From Trichomonas vaginalis G3 (Eukaryota; Parabasalia; Trichomonadida; Trichomonadidae), in assembly GCF_026262505.1 (NCBI RefSeq), contig NC_067206.1, positions 28,721,896-28,785,895 on the forward strand: a stretch of DNA of 64,000 nt, read 5' to 3'. The notes under the pieces were generated by a model. That model made no database searches. It was not told where the DNA came from and worked only from the letters and a program-made list of their open reading frames with translations. Below, in pieces: positions 1 through 8,231 of the stretch. The position numbers and the translations under genes are program-made. The stretch's first letter is position 1, and every line of letters starts with the position of its first letter.

Positions 1-158
1 TCTGTCATTGGGTTTAATGTCAGTTTTAAGTTTCCTTCTTTCAATGACTCAGATATCTTAGAATAGTTTGAAAAGTTTGTTGTGTTCTTATTTAGAGCTT
101 GTATAATGAGTTGTCGGTTGTGTTGTATTTCTCTCATAGACGCTGTTTCATTTGACAT
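1..158 (-). CDS. N-terminal part of a virus-like gene, possibly packaging ATPase
   Basis: An ATG at 158 on the minus strand opens a frame that stays open to the window edge (52 codons), beginning MSNETASMREIQHNRQLI. It is rich in Asn, Lys and Thr and shows no catalytic motif in the visible part. The start lies 18 bp from the divergent start of the capsid-like gene at 177. In the second virus-like block an A32-type packaging ATPase stands in the same divergent position 16 bp from a related capsid-like gene, so this is plausibly the ATPase N-terminus. That assignment rests on gene order only. Too short for any direct family call. Confidence 0.45.
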   Translation of the reverse strand, partial: MSNETASMREIQHNRQLIIQALNKNTTNFSNYSKISESLKEGNLKLTLNPMT

Positions 159-176
159 TTTTATTCTAGATAAAAT

Positions 177-1025
177 ATGCTTCCAATAGAAAAAGAAAAT
201 TCAAGAGTTGCTACAACTAAACCATTAGATGAACTTTTTACTAATGTCGGTCAAAAGTTTGAGACAGAGACCGTAAAGCATGAAGGCTATCGTTTTGACT
301 ACCCATTAAGATGGCTAAGAGACCCATCTGTCACAAAAGCTATTGGCTTTCGTAGAATGAAGTTTGTGTCTGTAGAAGATAAAAGTTTTCCATTTATTGT
401 AAGGTTTCATATAGATTATATATCTGAAGGGAAACGAAAAATGTGGGAAGAAATTGAGCTAATACAAGTTGACCTTTCATCTTCTCTACAGACTGCGTTA
501 AAAAATATAGAAGATAAAATAAATTCATGTTATGCAAAATATGCTGATGAATATGCAAATACCGAGAGCACACTTTATGTGAGAATTGTATATGACAAAC
601 AAAATTCACAAGTGTCATTTCAAATCTACGAAGACAATCCAAAGAAAGACGAACAAATATATACAGAATTCACTGCAATGTCATGGTATTATTTGCAAAG
701 AATGTTAAATCAGAAAGTCGAACTTCCTTTAGCAAATATTTACAGTCGATATGCAAGAGATGAACCATATTTATTTAAAGATGTTTTCGACCCAGCTGCT
801 ATTATTGTTCATGCTTCATTTTCTGGCGCCCAAAACTCTTTCTTATGCTTGGCAAATGACTTTTACGAAAAACCTACAAAGTTATACGAACCACCAAGTG
901 GAAGTATTTCAGACTTTCAAGTATGGTTTACTACAGATGGAAGAAAAAGAATAATTCCATTATACCATGCGTTTTACTTAGAACTTAGTTTCATATACAA
1001 CTACTATCGAACGGTAAAAATATAA
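177..1025 (+). CDS. capsid-like (penton-type) protein of Polinton-like element
   Basis: A 282-residue product with no signal peptide or membrane segment and an alternating hydrophobic/polar pattern that fits a beta-rich (jelly-roll) protein. Around residues 41-62 it carries the pattern FDYPLRW...KAIGFRRMK. The gene at 49134 has YEYPKHW...KAIEIRQIK at a comparable position, and further similarity (an LCLAN-type motif and a charged ending before the last strands) continues to the C terminus of both. The two are therefore homologous. Penton/minor-capsid identity is inferred from length, predicted strand content, the ATPase neighbour and the element context; no family profile was run. The start ATG at 177 follows an A/T-only leader with TTCTAGATAAAAT. 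The gene looks whole. Confidence 0.55.
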   Translation: MLPIEKENSRVATTKPLDELFTNVGQKFETETVKHEGYRFDYPLRWLRDPSVTKAIGFRRMKFVSVEDKSFPFIVRFHIDYISEGKRKMWEEIELIQVDLSSSLQTALKNIEDKINSCYAKYADEYANTESTLYVRIVYDKQNSQVSFQIYEDNPKKDEQIYTEFTAMSWYYLQRMLNQKVELPLANIYSRYARDEPYLFKDVFDPAAIIVHASFSGAQNSFLCLANDFYEKPTKLYEPPSGSISDFQVWFTTDGRKRIIPLYHAFYLELSFIYNYYRTVKI

Positions 1026-1029
1026 CTTT

Positions 1030-1272
1030 TTAATACGGTTGAGGTGTTGGATTTGGTTGCCAACTAGACTGTGGTGCAGGTTCAGGCTGTTGTATAACAG
1101 GAGCTTGTTCTTCTGGTTCAGGGTCTTTAGGTATAATACCAACAAACTGACCTACTCTTTTACCAATATTTTTGACTCCGTTCCAAATTCCTCTTCCTAC
1201 GGTTTTTATTCCATTCCATATACCTCTTCCAACATTTCGAAAGAAGTTTCCTATCTTACTGAAGAAACCCAT
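1030..1272 (-). CDS. small amphipathic virion-like protein
   Basis: An 80-residue product. Residues 1-45 form a Gly/Trp/Lys-rich amphipathic stretch with an internal repeat (VGRGIWNGIKT then VGRGIWNGVKN), followed by a Pro/Gln-rich tail. A short membrane-active N-terminal helix with a Pro-rich tail recalls the lytic minor capsid proteins (pVI type) of adenoviruses and Polintons. That is an analogy from composition, not detected homology. It ends 5 bp from the convergent end of the capsid-like gene and starts 19 bp downstream of the end of the next minus-strand gene, so it reads as the last gene of a minus-strand series. A comparable amphipathic gene lies at 50539 in the second element. Confidence 0.5.
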   Translation of the reverse strand: MGFFSKIGNFFRNVGRGIWNGIKTVGRGIWNGVKNIGKRVGQFVGIIPKDPEPEEQAPVIQQPEPAPQSSWQPNPTPQPY

Positions 1273-1290
1273 TTTACTATATGTAAAAAT

Positions 1291-1653
1291 CTAATGTCCG
1301 CCTAGTCTCTTACGTTTCCTGTTGAGTTCCATAGCATTCTTTAACTGGAGCTCATACATTCTGTTTCTCCTCTGGTAGAAAACATATTCTGGGTCAACTC
1401 CTGTGTTCGCGTCATCTGCATAAAGTTGTTTATATCCCACTTCAGGGTTTGTATAAAACTCTTTCCATCTCATATTTGCATACCATGGTGGCAAACCTAA
1501 CGCAGCGTCATTTGACATGGCAGTTTGCATTTGTACATCTGTTGGCACTTGACCATAGTTTGCCATTGCAGTTTGTATTCTAACTTCATTTGGAATATTC
1601 TCTGGGTTTGGTTGTCCAGGTTGCTGTGCATTCGCTAAGTTCTGTGCGTCCAT
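1291..1653 (-). CDS. hypothetical protein of virus-like element with internal repeat
   Basis: A 120-residue product not assigned to a family. The N-terminal part is Asn/Gln/Pro-rich. Residues about 22-49 contain two copies of a short repeat (EVRIQTAMAN and DVQMQTAMSN). The C terminus is basic (ELNRKRKRLGGH) and could bind nucleic acid. No membrane segment is visible. It lies 19 bp upstream of the amphipathic gene on the same strand, and its start follows ATTTTTATCTAATATTAA, the same kind of A/T leader as the other genes of the block. A role in the particle is only suggested by position. Confidence 0.5.
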   Translation of the reverse strand: MDAQNLANAQQPGQPNPENIPNEVRIQTAMANYGQVPTDVQMQTAMSNDAALGLPPWYANMRWKEFYTNPEVGYKQLYADDANTGVDPEYVFYQRRNRMYELQLKNAMELNRKRKRLGGH

Positions 1654-1676
1654 TTAATATTAGATAAAAATATCTC

Positions 1677-1808
1677 TTACGAGTACATATACTGAACATT
1701 TGCAGGCATTGGTTCATCTTCATATTCTCTGTACTTTTCTGCCACGTCAAAGAAATAAATGACACAATGGAAAAAACCTAAAACAAGTAGTCCTATTTCA
1801 AACCACAT
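1677..1808 (-). CDS. 43-residue single-pass membrane protein of virus-like element
   Basis: ATG at 1808 to TAA at 1677 gives MWFEIGLLVLGFFHCVIYFF followed by an acidic, Tyr-rich tail ending NVQYMYS. Residues 4-20 form one membrane helix. It overlaps the 3' end of the methyltransferase gene by 16 bp on the same strand. The second virus-like block has a 46-residue gene of the same design at 51558 (short membrane helix, acidic tail, terminal HIYC). The shared design in two related elements supports it as a real gene. Function unknown. Confidence 0.45.
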   Translation of the reverse strand: MWFEIGLLVLGFFHCVIYFFDVAEKYREYEDEPMPANVQYMYS

Positions 1809-2611
1809 TTACTTACTAATAAAATTTCTTTATTGTGACACTTTCTCCAGTTTATAGGACCTCTCTCATATTCTATCTTGTCATATATAAACTCATAGTC
1901 ATGTATGTCCTCTAACCATCTCATAACGGTTTCCAAACCACTTTTATCGGATGTAAAGTAAAAGCATGGATGGTTATGTAAAACGTCTAAAGTTTCTAAA
2001 GAGTCTCTCAAAGTCCAGTCTACTTGGTATTGAAAATCCCATGTGTTATAGAACGGCGGGTCCACTATAAAGAAAACATTTTCCTTGTCTTTATATTTTT
2101 CATACAAATCTGTCCAATGACATCTCACAAACTCTATACCCTCAATATATTTATCTATGTCCTCTTTGAAAACATTTGTATAGTTAAGATATAAAACTTT
2201 TGACATAAGTGTTTCAATGTCATGAACTCTTATAGCACCACTATATAATAGTCTAGCAGATATACTATTCCAGTCTATATATTCTGCTTTTTTCAAAACC
2301 TCTCTCACAATATTTTTGTTATCTAATGGTATACGTTCCATCTTACCTATAGGTATCTTTTCTTTTAACTCACTCAATATTTTGTTTGTGTCTGGAATAT
2401 GTTTGAGACGGTCCATATAGTTGTCGAAGTCATTGCATATAATCTTTGAGTCTGGAAATATTATATGGCACAAATGGGATATATAGAAACTTCCACCGAA
2501 CAAATCTACAAATGTTAGACCATTCGGTAGTTTCTTAAGTTCTCTCAATATAATATCTTTACATCTACTCTTATTTCCAAAGAACGGTAACGGTGGTTTT
2601 GTAAAATTCAT
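1793..2611 (-). CDS. DNA adenine methyltransferase, Dam/D12 class
   Basis: A 272-residue product with the marks of D12-class N6-adenine methyltransferases: an N-terminal SAM-binding region PPLPFFGNKSR followed by FVDLFGGS (residues about 35-42), an acidic ND pair near residue 60, and the catalytic DPPFY motif near residue 185. The length is typical of the class. Such enzymes methylate adenine in DNA; here it would act on the element's own DNA or on host DNA. It is the first gene of the minus-strand series, and two copies of TGTCACTTTTC lie 31-52 bp upstream of its ATG. Start chosen at 2611 because the conserved glycine-rich motif begins only a few residues in. Looks intact. Confidence 0.8.
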   Translation of the reverse strand: MNFTKPPLPFFGNKSRCKDIILRELKKLPNGLTFVDLFGGSFYISHLCHIIFPDSKIICNDFDNYMDRLKHIPDTNKILSELKEKIPIGKMERIPLDNKNIVREVLKKAEYIDWNSISARLLYSGAIRVHDIETLMSKVLYLNYTNVFKEDIDKYIEGIEFVRCHWTDLYEKYKDKENVFFIVDPPFYNTWDFQYQVDWTLRDSLETLDVLHNHPCFYFTSDKSGLETVMRWLEDIHDYEFIYDKIEYERGPINWRKCHNKEILLVSKCGLK

Positions 2612-2641
2612 TTATATATAATAATAAAAATGTTTTTCCCT

Positions 2642-2663
2642 GAAAAGTGACAGAAAAGTGACA
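2642..2663 (-). promoter_or_regulatory. tandem TGTCACTTTTC motif upstream of methyltransferase
   Basis: Two abutting copies of TGTCACTTTTC in the orientation of the gene starting at 2611. A related GAAAAGCGACAC lies just beyond, near 2690. The same motif stands upstream of host genes at 13239 and 22396, and a TGACACTTT variant upstream of 11144 and 21595, so it may be a promoter element. Function is inferred from recurrence only. Confidence 0.4.
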
Positions 2664-2802
2664 AAACATGAAAACATATATAATTTGTGAAAAGCGACAC
2701 ATTATATAATGTTTTCGACCCAGAAGAAGGCTTTTCCCAGAAGCAATGGAGGAAGAAGAAGAGTCCTCCGAATATAAACTTCATTTATACTAAACATCTT
2801 CA

Positions 2803-2839
2803 GGGCTAGAGGGCACGAAGTGCCTGGAAGCCCCACTAC

Positions 2840-2866
<27 letters not shown>
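2803..2866. repeat. hairpin plus T26 tract at element/host boundary
   Basis: A GC-rich two-level hairpin (outer GGGCT/AGCCC, inner GGCAC/GTGCC with a GAA loop, 2803-2833) is followed by ACTACC-type sequence and an uninterrupted run of 26 T (2841-2866). To the left are virus-like genes; to the right is AT-rich host-type spacer. The homopolymer may mark the element boundary, an old insertion scar or an assembly join. Confidence 0.5.
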
Positions 2867-2870
<4 letters not shown>

Positions 2871-3579
2871 AGGCATATCCGCAGAGTTCTTTCACTTATT
2901 TGCTTATGAAAAAAGATTACAGAACTTTGTTATAAACAATAAACTTCGTTGAGAAAGAAACTTTTTTGACATTTTTTCAATTTTTTATAAATATCAATAA
3001 TATATGTTTAATAGTAATTACCATTCAATAAAAATCAAATTAAGTTTACAAATAATTTTTACTTCGACCTTCAATTTATTGATAAATTCACCATATGTGA
3101 TGAAGATATTCTGTTTGTTTATTATTTTAAATAGAAGATAACAGTAGTCATAATTTATTTGAATTGTATTCAATTTTAACTCAGATCTTTGATAATTAAA
3201 AATATTGATCAAGCAATATACCTAAACATTTTCGAAATTAAAATATAACTCCGTTTATCGATGTATTACTTTTGAGATAAACACCCTTATCGTTTCTGAC
3301 AGATTGGCCGATACTTTGGCGAGTGTATATTCATCCATCATGACCTTAAATATTATAAAATAACAAAGAAGTGGTATAAAAATATAAAATGCAATTGAAA
3401 ATAAAAATGCTTCAAAACTTTATTTATAAGTTATATATTATCATAACTTAACATTAATATTTCAATGATTATTATAATAGCTTTTCAAAACTCCATTCAA
3501 TTGTGTAAAATCTATCTACTGTGCATACTTTCAATTTTGAATACTTAGCTTATTTACACTTGATTCAAAATTCTTGATA
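2867..3579. other. intergenic, AT-rich
   Basis: No supported gene. A 64-codon minus-strand frame at 3018-3212 is Ile/Asn/Lys-rich, as expected of AT-rich spacer, and is not believed. The right end is the upstream region of the kinase gene at 3593. Confidence 0.6.
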
Positions 3580-3586
3580 TCATTCT
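3580..3586 (+). promoter_or_regulatory. Initiator element of kinase gene
   Basis: TCATTCT matches the trichomonad Initiator TCAYWYT exactly; the presumed first transcribed A is 3582, giving an 11-nt leader before the ATG at 3593. Short leaders of this kind are usual in trichomonads. Confidence 0.6.
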
Positions 3587-3592
3587 TCAAAA

Positions 3593-4732
3593 ATGGATGC
3601 AGAATTGATCAGTGATTATGAGTTTCAGAGCAGTATTGGTGAAGGAGGCTTTTCCAAAGTCTACCAAGCCATTCATAAGCCAACTGGTGTTCGCGTTGCT
3701 GTAAAAATTATTCCAAAAGCGGAACAAGCCAAGGATAAGAACCGAATTCCACTAAGAAATGAAATTGACGCACTCAAGAAAGTCCATCATCCATTTATTT
3801 GCAGATTCTTCGATGTTATCGAATCAGATGATTATGTTTATTTAATCATGGAATGCTTGAAGAACGGAACACTTCTTGATGAAGTAACCAAGAAGAAACT
3901 TGATGAACGCGATGCAGCTATCACATTCGCTGAATTCGCTTTAGCACTACAATATTTACACAAAGAAGCTCACATAGCACACAGAGATATTAAACTTGAG
4001 AATGTATTACTTGATGACAATCACAACATTAGGATTATTGATTTCGGATTCGCTAAAGAGACAGACCACGGAAACTGTTTCAAGACTCATTGCGGTTCAA
4101 TTTTATACGCAGCCCCTGAGTTACTCTTAGGTGAAGAATATACAGAAAAGGTTGATATTTGGAGCGCTGGAGTCATGCTTTTCATAATGACAACCGGATC
4201 TTTCCCATTTTATCATGAAAACATGTCAATCTGTCTTCAAAAAATTGTCATGAGTGAGGTCCAATTTCCAGGTTCTCTTTCATTTAGCTTAAAGGACCTC
4301 CTTATGAGAATGCTTACCAAAGATCCAAAGGAAAGAATTTCAATCGACCAAGTATTGGAGCATCCATGGCTAAGGAGTTACGCTAAGGAAATAGATGAGA
4401 TGATCAAAGGAATATACATTGATGACAATTTGTTGGAACTTGAGGCTGAAAAATACAAAACTTCTGAAGATGTAAGTGATGATTTAATAAAGAACATCGT
4501 TCGCTCAGATATCTATTCCAGTAGAACAAAGTCTATATTCTATATGTCTCAGACAAAGCCAATGAACTCTAGATCTCTTCCAATGCTCAGACCAATCTCA
4601 ATTGAAAAAGTTCCTCTTTCCAAGAACATTTCCGGTAAGATTCAACCAACCATGTCAAGAAAGATCCATATGTCTTCTCCAGTCAAGCTGAGAACAAATA
4701 AGAAACCAAATTTCTTGAATAATATGTATTAA
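3593..4732 (+). CDS. CAMK/SNF1-like serine/threonine protein kinase
   Basis: A 379-residue protein with a complete kinase domain at about 10-265. Gly-rich loop GEGGFSKV (16-23), ATP-binding Lys in VAVK (38), catalytic HRD (130-132) followed by IKLEN, DFG (150-152), a possible activation-loop Thr in THCGS (165), APE (174-176), and the subdomain IX motif DIWSAGV. KLEN rather than KPEN and the loop style place it with CAMK/AMPK-related kinases. The C-terminal 115 residues hold a conserved block (SRTKSIFYMSQTKP) and a basic tail. A paralogue with the same block lies at 8232-9344, so the pair arose by tandem duplication and was later separated by a transposon. All catalytic residues are present, so it should be active. 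The stop codon overlaps TAAA, a trichomonad-type polyadenylation signal. Confidence 0.9.
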   Translation: MDAELISDYEFQSSIGEGGFSKVYQAIHKPTGVRVAVKIIPKAEQAKDKNRIPLRNEIDALKKVHHPFICRFFDVIESDDYVYLIMECLKNGTLLDEVTKKKLDERDAAITFAEFALALQYLHKEAHIAHRDIKLENVLLDDNHNIRIIDFGFAKETDHGNCFKTHCGSILYAAPELLLGEEYTEKVDIWSAGVMLFIMTTGSFPFYHENMSICLQKIVMSEVQFPGSLSFSLKDLLMRMLTKDPKERISIDQVLEHPWLRSYAKEIDEMIKGIYIDDNLLELEAEKYKTSEDVSDDLIKNIVRSDIYSSRTKSIFYMSQTKPMNSRSLPMLRPISIEKVPLSKNISGKIQPTMSRKIHMSSPVKLRTNKKPNFLNNMY

Positions 4733-5182
4733 ACTTATCATGTTTGTTTGTTATTAAATTTTGTTACATATGAAGTTCTGTCAAAATGTAAGCTATTGAA
4801 TTTTTGAGAGGGAAATAATCGTCGAGGAAGTAAAAAGTGACGCTTTAGGAAATATTATTAGAAATATGATAATAAATATATTTGGAAAAAAATATGTTTT
4901 TTCAAAAATTGAAATGTTCATAGAATATTTTGAAATATGTAGGGAATTGAATTTGGTAATATATGATAAACAGGATTTTTAAATTTCAAGGAAAAATAGC
5001 TTTTGTGAATACTTTTGAGAACTCTTCTCAAAGATCATGATTCAAATATATTAAAGAGCCAAAATATTAGAGATGAGTTCATAATCAAAATTTTACATTT
5101 TAATTATTTAGAAAAACGTATTAACCTCAATAAAAAATATCTCAAAGATTAATAGTTAATTTAGGGTTTCCTAGCTATCTAG

Positions 5183-5867
5183 AGGGAATTGTTCCTTATG
5201 ATGTATATATTTATAATGTATGCATCATAAGGAACAATTCCCTCGCTGAAGTGAGAAAACTTGTTCGCAATCATTTCGCATTGCGAACAAGTTTTCTCAC
5301 TTTTAGTAGGGAACTAAAGGCTATGAGGCACTGATTATATATTAGTGCCTCATAGCCTTTAGTTCCCAGTAGATAGCTGGGAAACTTTCTCCAAATGATA
5401 AGTTATTTAGAGAAAGTTTCCCAGCTATCTAGAGGGAATTGTTCCTTATGATGTATATATTTATAATGTATGCATCATAAGGAACAATTCCCTCGCTGAA
5501 GTGAGAAAACTTGTTCGCAATTTTTCATTTCGAACAAGTTTTCTCTTTTAATAAACTAAAGGCTATGAGGCACTGATTATATATTAGTGCCTCATAGCCT
5601 TTAGTTCCCAGTAGATAGCTGGGAAACTTTCTCCAAATGATAAGTTATTTAGAGAAAGTTTCCCAGCTATCTAGAGGGAATTGTTCCTTATGATGTATAT
5701 ATTTATAATGTATGCATCATAAGGAACAATTCCCTCGCTGAAGTGAGAAAACTTGTTCGCAATCATTTCGCATTGCGAACAAGTTTTCTCACTTTTAGTA
5801 GGGAACTAAAGGCTATGAGGCACTGATTATATATTAGTGCCTCATAGCCTTTAGTTCCCTGTAGAAA
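5183..5867. repeat. triple array of perfect hairpins (nested multi-arm palindromes)
   Basis: Three tandem units (starts 5183, 5432, 5674; spacing 249 and 242 bp). A complete unit holds four unrelated hairpins placed almost edge to edge. For the first unit: A 5183-5245 (22-bp perfect stem beginning GAGGGAATTG), B 5252-5300 (21-bp stem beginning GTGAGAAAAC), C 5309-5367 (24-bp stem beginning GGGAACTAAAGG) and D 5370-5431 (22-bp stem beginning TAGATAGCTGGG). D can instead unfold so that its arms pair across A+B+C, giving a long stem around a four-way junction. Unit 2 has lost pairing at the base of B and on one side of C; unit 3 lacks a right-hand D. Stems are GC-richer than the surroundings. 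Function unknown. Confidence 0.9.
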
Positions 5868-6221
5868 AGATCGAAATTTTATTGTGATTTTAACTGATCT
5901 ATATTTCGCTTGCGTTATTTGAATCTTTTCTTTTGCATATGTCATTCCTTTCACTTTTCGAATTTCATTTGCCTGCATGCTCTCTCGTTTTGGTTGAAAA
6001 TCAACTCAATCTTAAAATGAACTTCTTCATTCTTTACAATAAATTCAATTTTTTTCGAGATATATCTTTATCTACCCCTATGTGAGCTGCATATTCTTTC
6101 TCGCTAAATTCTTTTGATTCTTTAGAGCTAAAAATCAAGTTTAATAAAAATAATGTTTATTCATAATTTTGAAAACCAAATTCAAATTTGAATGAGAATT
6201 TTTGAAAAAATATAGAATATT

Positions 6222-7198
6222 TCAATAGTTTGGAATCTCTTCAACTTCCCACTGCTTATTAACACATTTTTTCCAGAGCGGTTTATCATCCTTGGTCCAT
6301 TTCTTAAATTTGTTGTAAACCTCTCTTGGAGTGTATGGTCGAACTCCAATTTTTGGATGAGCGCCATGTGGCATGTCATTGTATTTTTGCCTGAATTCTT
6401 CCAATTCCTGATTGATGCTCTCAAATTCTGAAGACTTTGGAGCATTTTTGTCCAGTGATGGCCAGAGGCGTTCAATTTTGCCATTTTGACGTGGCATGTA
6501 TGGAGCTGATTTTCTGATTTGAATGTCATAAGTACTCAAAAATTTTGTGAACTCTCCCTCATTTTCTTTACCGTTATCTGACCAGAAACAGAAAGGTGCT
6601 CCATATTTTTGAACTGTTGCAATTGCCACTTTTGAAGTTTCTGTTGAACTTTTGTTACGAAGCAATTTCAATGCTAACAAATAACGACTTTGTCATCAAT
6701 TATTCCATAAACCGGTAAAGTTTTTGGTTCTTCAAAAATGAATATCCACATGCCAGATTGTATTTGGAAGAATTGCTTCATAATCCACATAATATGCTTT
6801 TGGATTACTTTTATCTTTTTCTTTGTAAATTCCCAGAAATTTTGCTGCCTTAATAACTGCATTGTAACTGATTTGAAATTGTTTTGGATTCATATTGAGA
6901 GTCCAATACAATTTTTGAACCCCACATTTGTAATTTTCATAAGAATTCTGAACCTTCAAAATTAATTCTGGAGTTAATTCCTCTTGTGGAGGACCACTTT
7001 TAATTTTTGGTGTACCACCGATTTCTTTGAATGCTTTTTTGAGAGTATTTCTTGAAATTTGTTTGAAAATTGTAACATTTTGATATGAATATGGAACTTT
7101 TTCAAAACTGTTGCGTAAGTTAACTCACCACTTTCAAGTTTTTCATACATATATCTTACCCATTCATTTGGAATACGAGGTCTCGAGTTTTCGTTCAT
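6222..7198 (-). pseudogene. integrase/transposase remnant (HTH plus rve-type DDE core)
   Basis: The best-preserved part (6222-6680) encodes the second half of an rve-type integrase core: a catalytic-Asp context FCFWSDNGKENEGEF, then PYMPRQNGKIERLW with the Asn-Gly and catalytic Glu spacing typical of the family. Further upstream on the same strand, a frame starting at 7198 begins with an HTH-like segment (RPRIPNEWVRYMYEKLESGE). Intervening minus-strand frames also look like worn coding sequence. The gene is broken in several places and cannot be active. IS3EU/IS481-like elements and retroviral-type integrases share these motifs, so the exact family is left open. Confidence 0.65.
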
Positions 7199-7328
7199 TT
7201 TTTTACTTTACAAAACTCTTTATTTTTCAGAATTTTTAAATTTGAAAAAATCCATGCTATATCTGATAAATAATATATTATTTTTCAATCAAAATATTTT
7301 GATTATCATCTCAAAAGTGTTCTCAAAA

Positions 7329-8231
7329 CCTAGTTTTTCTTATTTTGGATAATCTTAATATTTATATTATTATAAACTAATTGAACACCATATGTTTTTG
7401 TATACTTTTACAAAAAAATTGATAGATTTGTGATACTTCCCCCGATGATAGAATTGAATAGCTTACATTTTGACAGAACTTAATATGGAACACATATGTC
7501 TTTATGCGAGAAAAATCATGGATGAATTTGATAAATAAAATTGGGGTAAATGTTTTAGAAATAATTCACAGGAATATCCATAGAATGCAGTAGATGGATT
7601 AAGATGCTTACGATTTGATTTTGAATTAAAAAGAAAAAAAATCTTTCGGTAAAAACTATAGATATGCAAGAACGCTGGGGAGATATATATTTTTGATGCG
7701 CCGAAGTTTGGTAGTTCATATTCAAGGATATTTATTTTAGGATTGGTAAAGTCGAGATCTGAAAAATATATCCACAATATCAAATTTTAAAAATAAAAGG
7801 TTGGAAATTTTCTACCATAGCCAATTGGTCCTGGCGATAAGAAAATTTCCACTATTATTAGAATTTTGTAAATTATTCAATTATTGAAAAATTTGATTTT
7901 TTTGACATCTAATACAAATTTTCAATGTGATTATTCATGCGTGTGCGAAATATCTTGTATATAGTAATAGAATAAGATTTTCGGTGATCTTAAAAATCTC
8001 GATTAACGAAAATATTCCATATTACTATAATCTAAAAGATTTTATGTTGTTTATCTATTTATGGCAATTCAAATTTTTAGATAGGAAATTTTTGTGAGCT
8101 TTATTCAAATAATGTCAAATCTGCTCTCATGAATATTTCATATTATTAAAGATATTATGAATTACATACCGATTTATGTTTAAATTGTCAAATTCAAATT
8201 GAAAGAGTAGTTCAATTTGCCTTTTGGTAAA
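7329..8231. other. intergenic with one hairpin
   Basis: No supported gene. At 7803-7850 an 11-bp stem (GGAAATTTTCT with its complement) encloses a loop that itself contains CCAATTGG. The 93-codon minus-strand frame at 7502-7783 has low-complexity composition and is not believed. The right end is the upstream region of the second kinase; TTCAATTTG at 8212 is at best a weak Initiator. Confidence 0.5.

Larger units (their letters stand above)
1..2866. mobile_element. Polinton/Maverick-like element, one end portion
   Basis: A block of compact genes unlike the neighbouring host genes: a partial gene at the left edge, a capsid-like gene divergent from it, three small genes and a Dam-type methyltransferase, with very short gaps or overlaps. 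Starts are preceded by A/T-only leaders (such as TTTTATCTA then TAAAATG) rather than the host Initiator. The block ends at a hairpin and a T26 run, after which ordinary AT-rich host spacer begins. The order (ATPase-like gene divergent from capsid-like gene, then small virion-like genes) matches a second block at 48.7-51.7 kb. The Polinton/Maverick call is inference: polymerase and integrase genes are not in view, and the left end lies outside the window. The visible genes look whole, so the copy is probably young. Confidence 0.6.
5013..7328 (-). mobile_element. degenerate integrase-type (rve) transposon with imperfect TIRs
   Basis: The outer ends carry an inverted TTTTGAGAACNCTT (5013 rightwards and 7328 leftwards), with weaker inverted similarity continuing for about 20 bp more. 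Between them lie an integrase-like coding remnant on the minus strand (6222-7198) and an array of perfect hairpins (5183-5867). No convincing target duplication is visible at either end. It separates two paralogous kinase genes, so it entered after that duplication or beside it. The integrase type resembles IS3/IS481-like or retroviral-type enzymes, but no capsid, protease or reverse transcriptase is seen. The coding part is broken, with several breaks, so the copy is not recent. Confidence 0.5.

Noticed and set aside
5183-5867. CRISPR-like array
   Set aside because: Repeats are palindromic satellite units with no variable spacers, in a eukaryotic context.
6222-7198. LTR retrotransposon or retrovirus-like element
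   Set aside because: Integrase-type core only; no LTRs, reverse transcriptase or capsid seen, and the ends are inverted rather than direct repeats.
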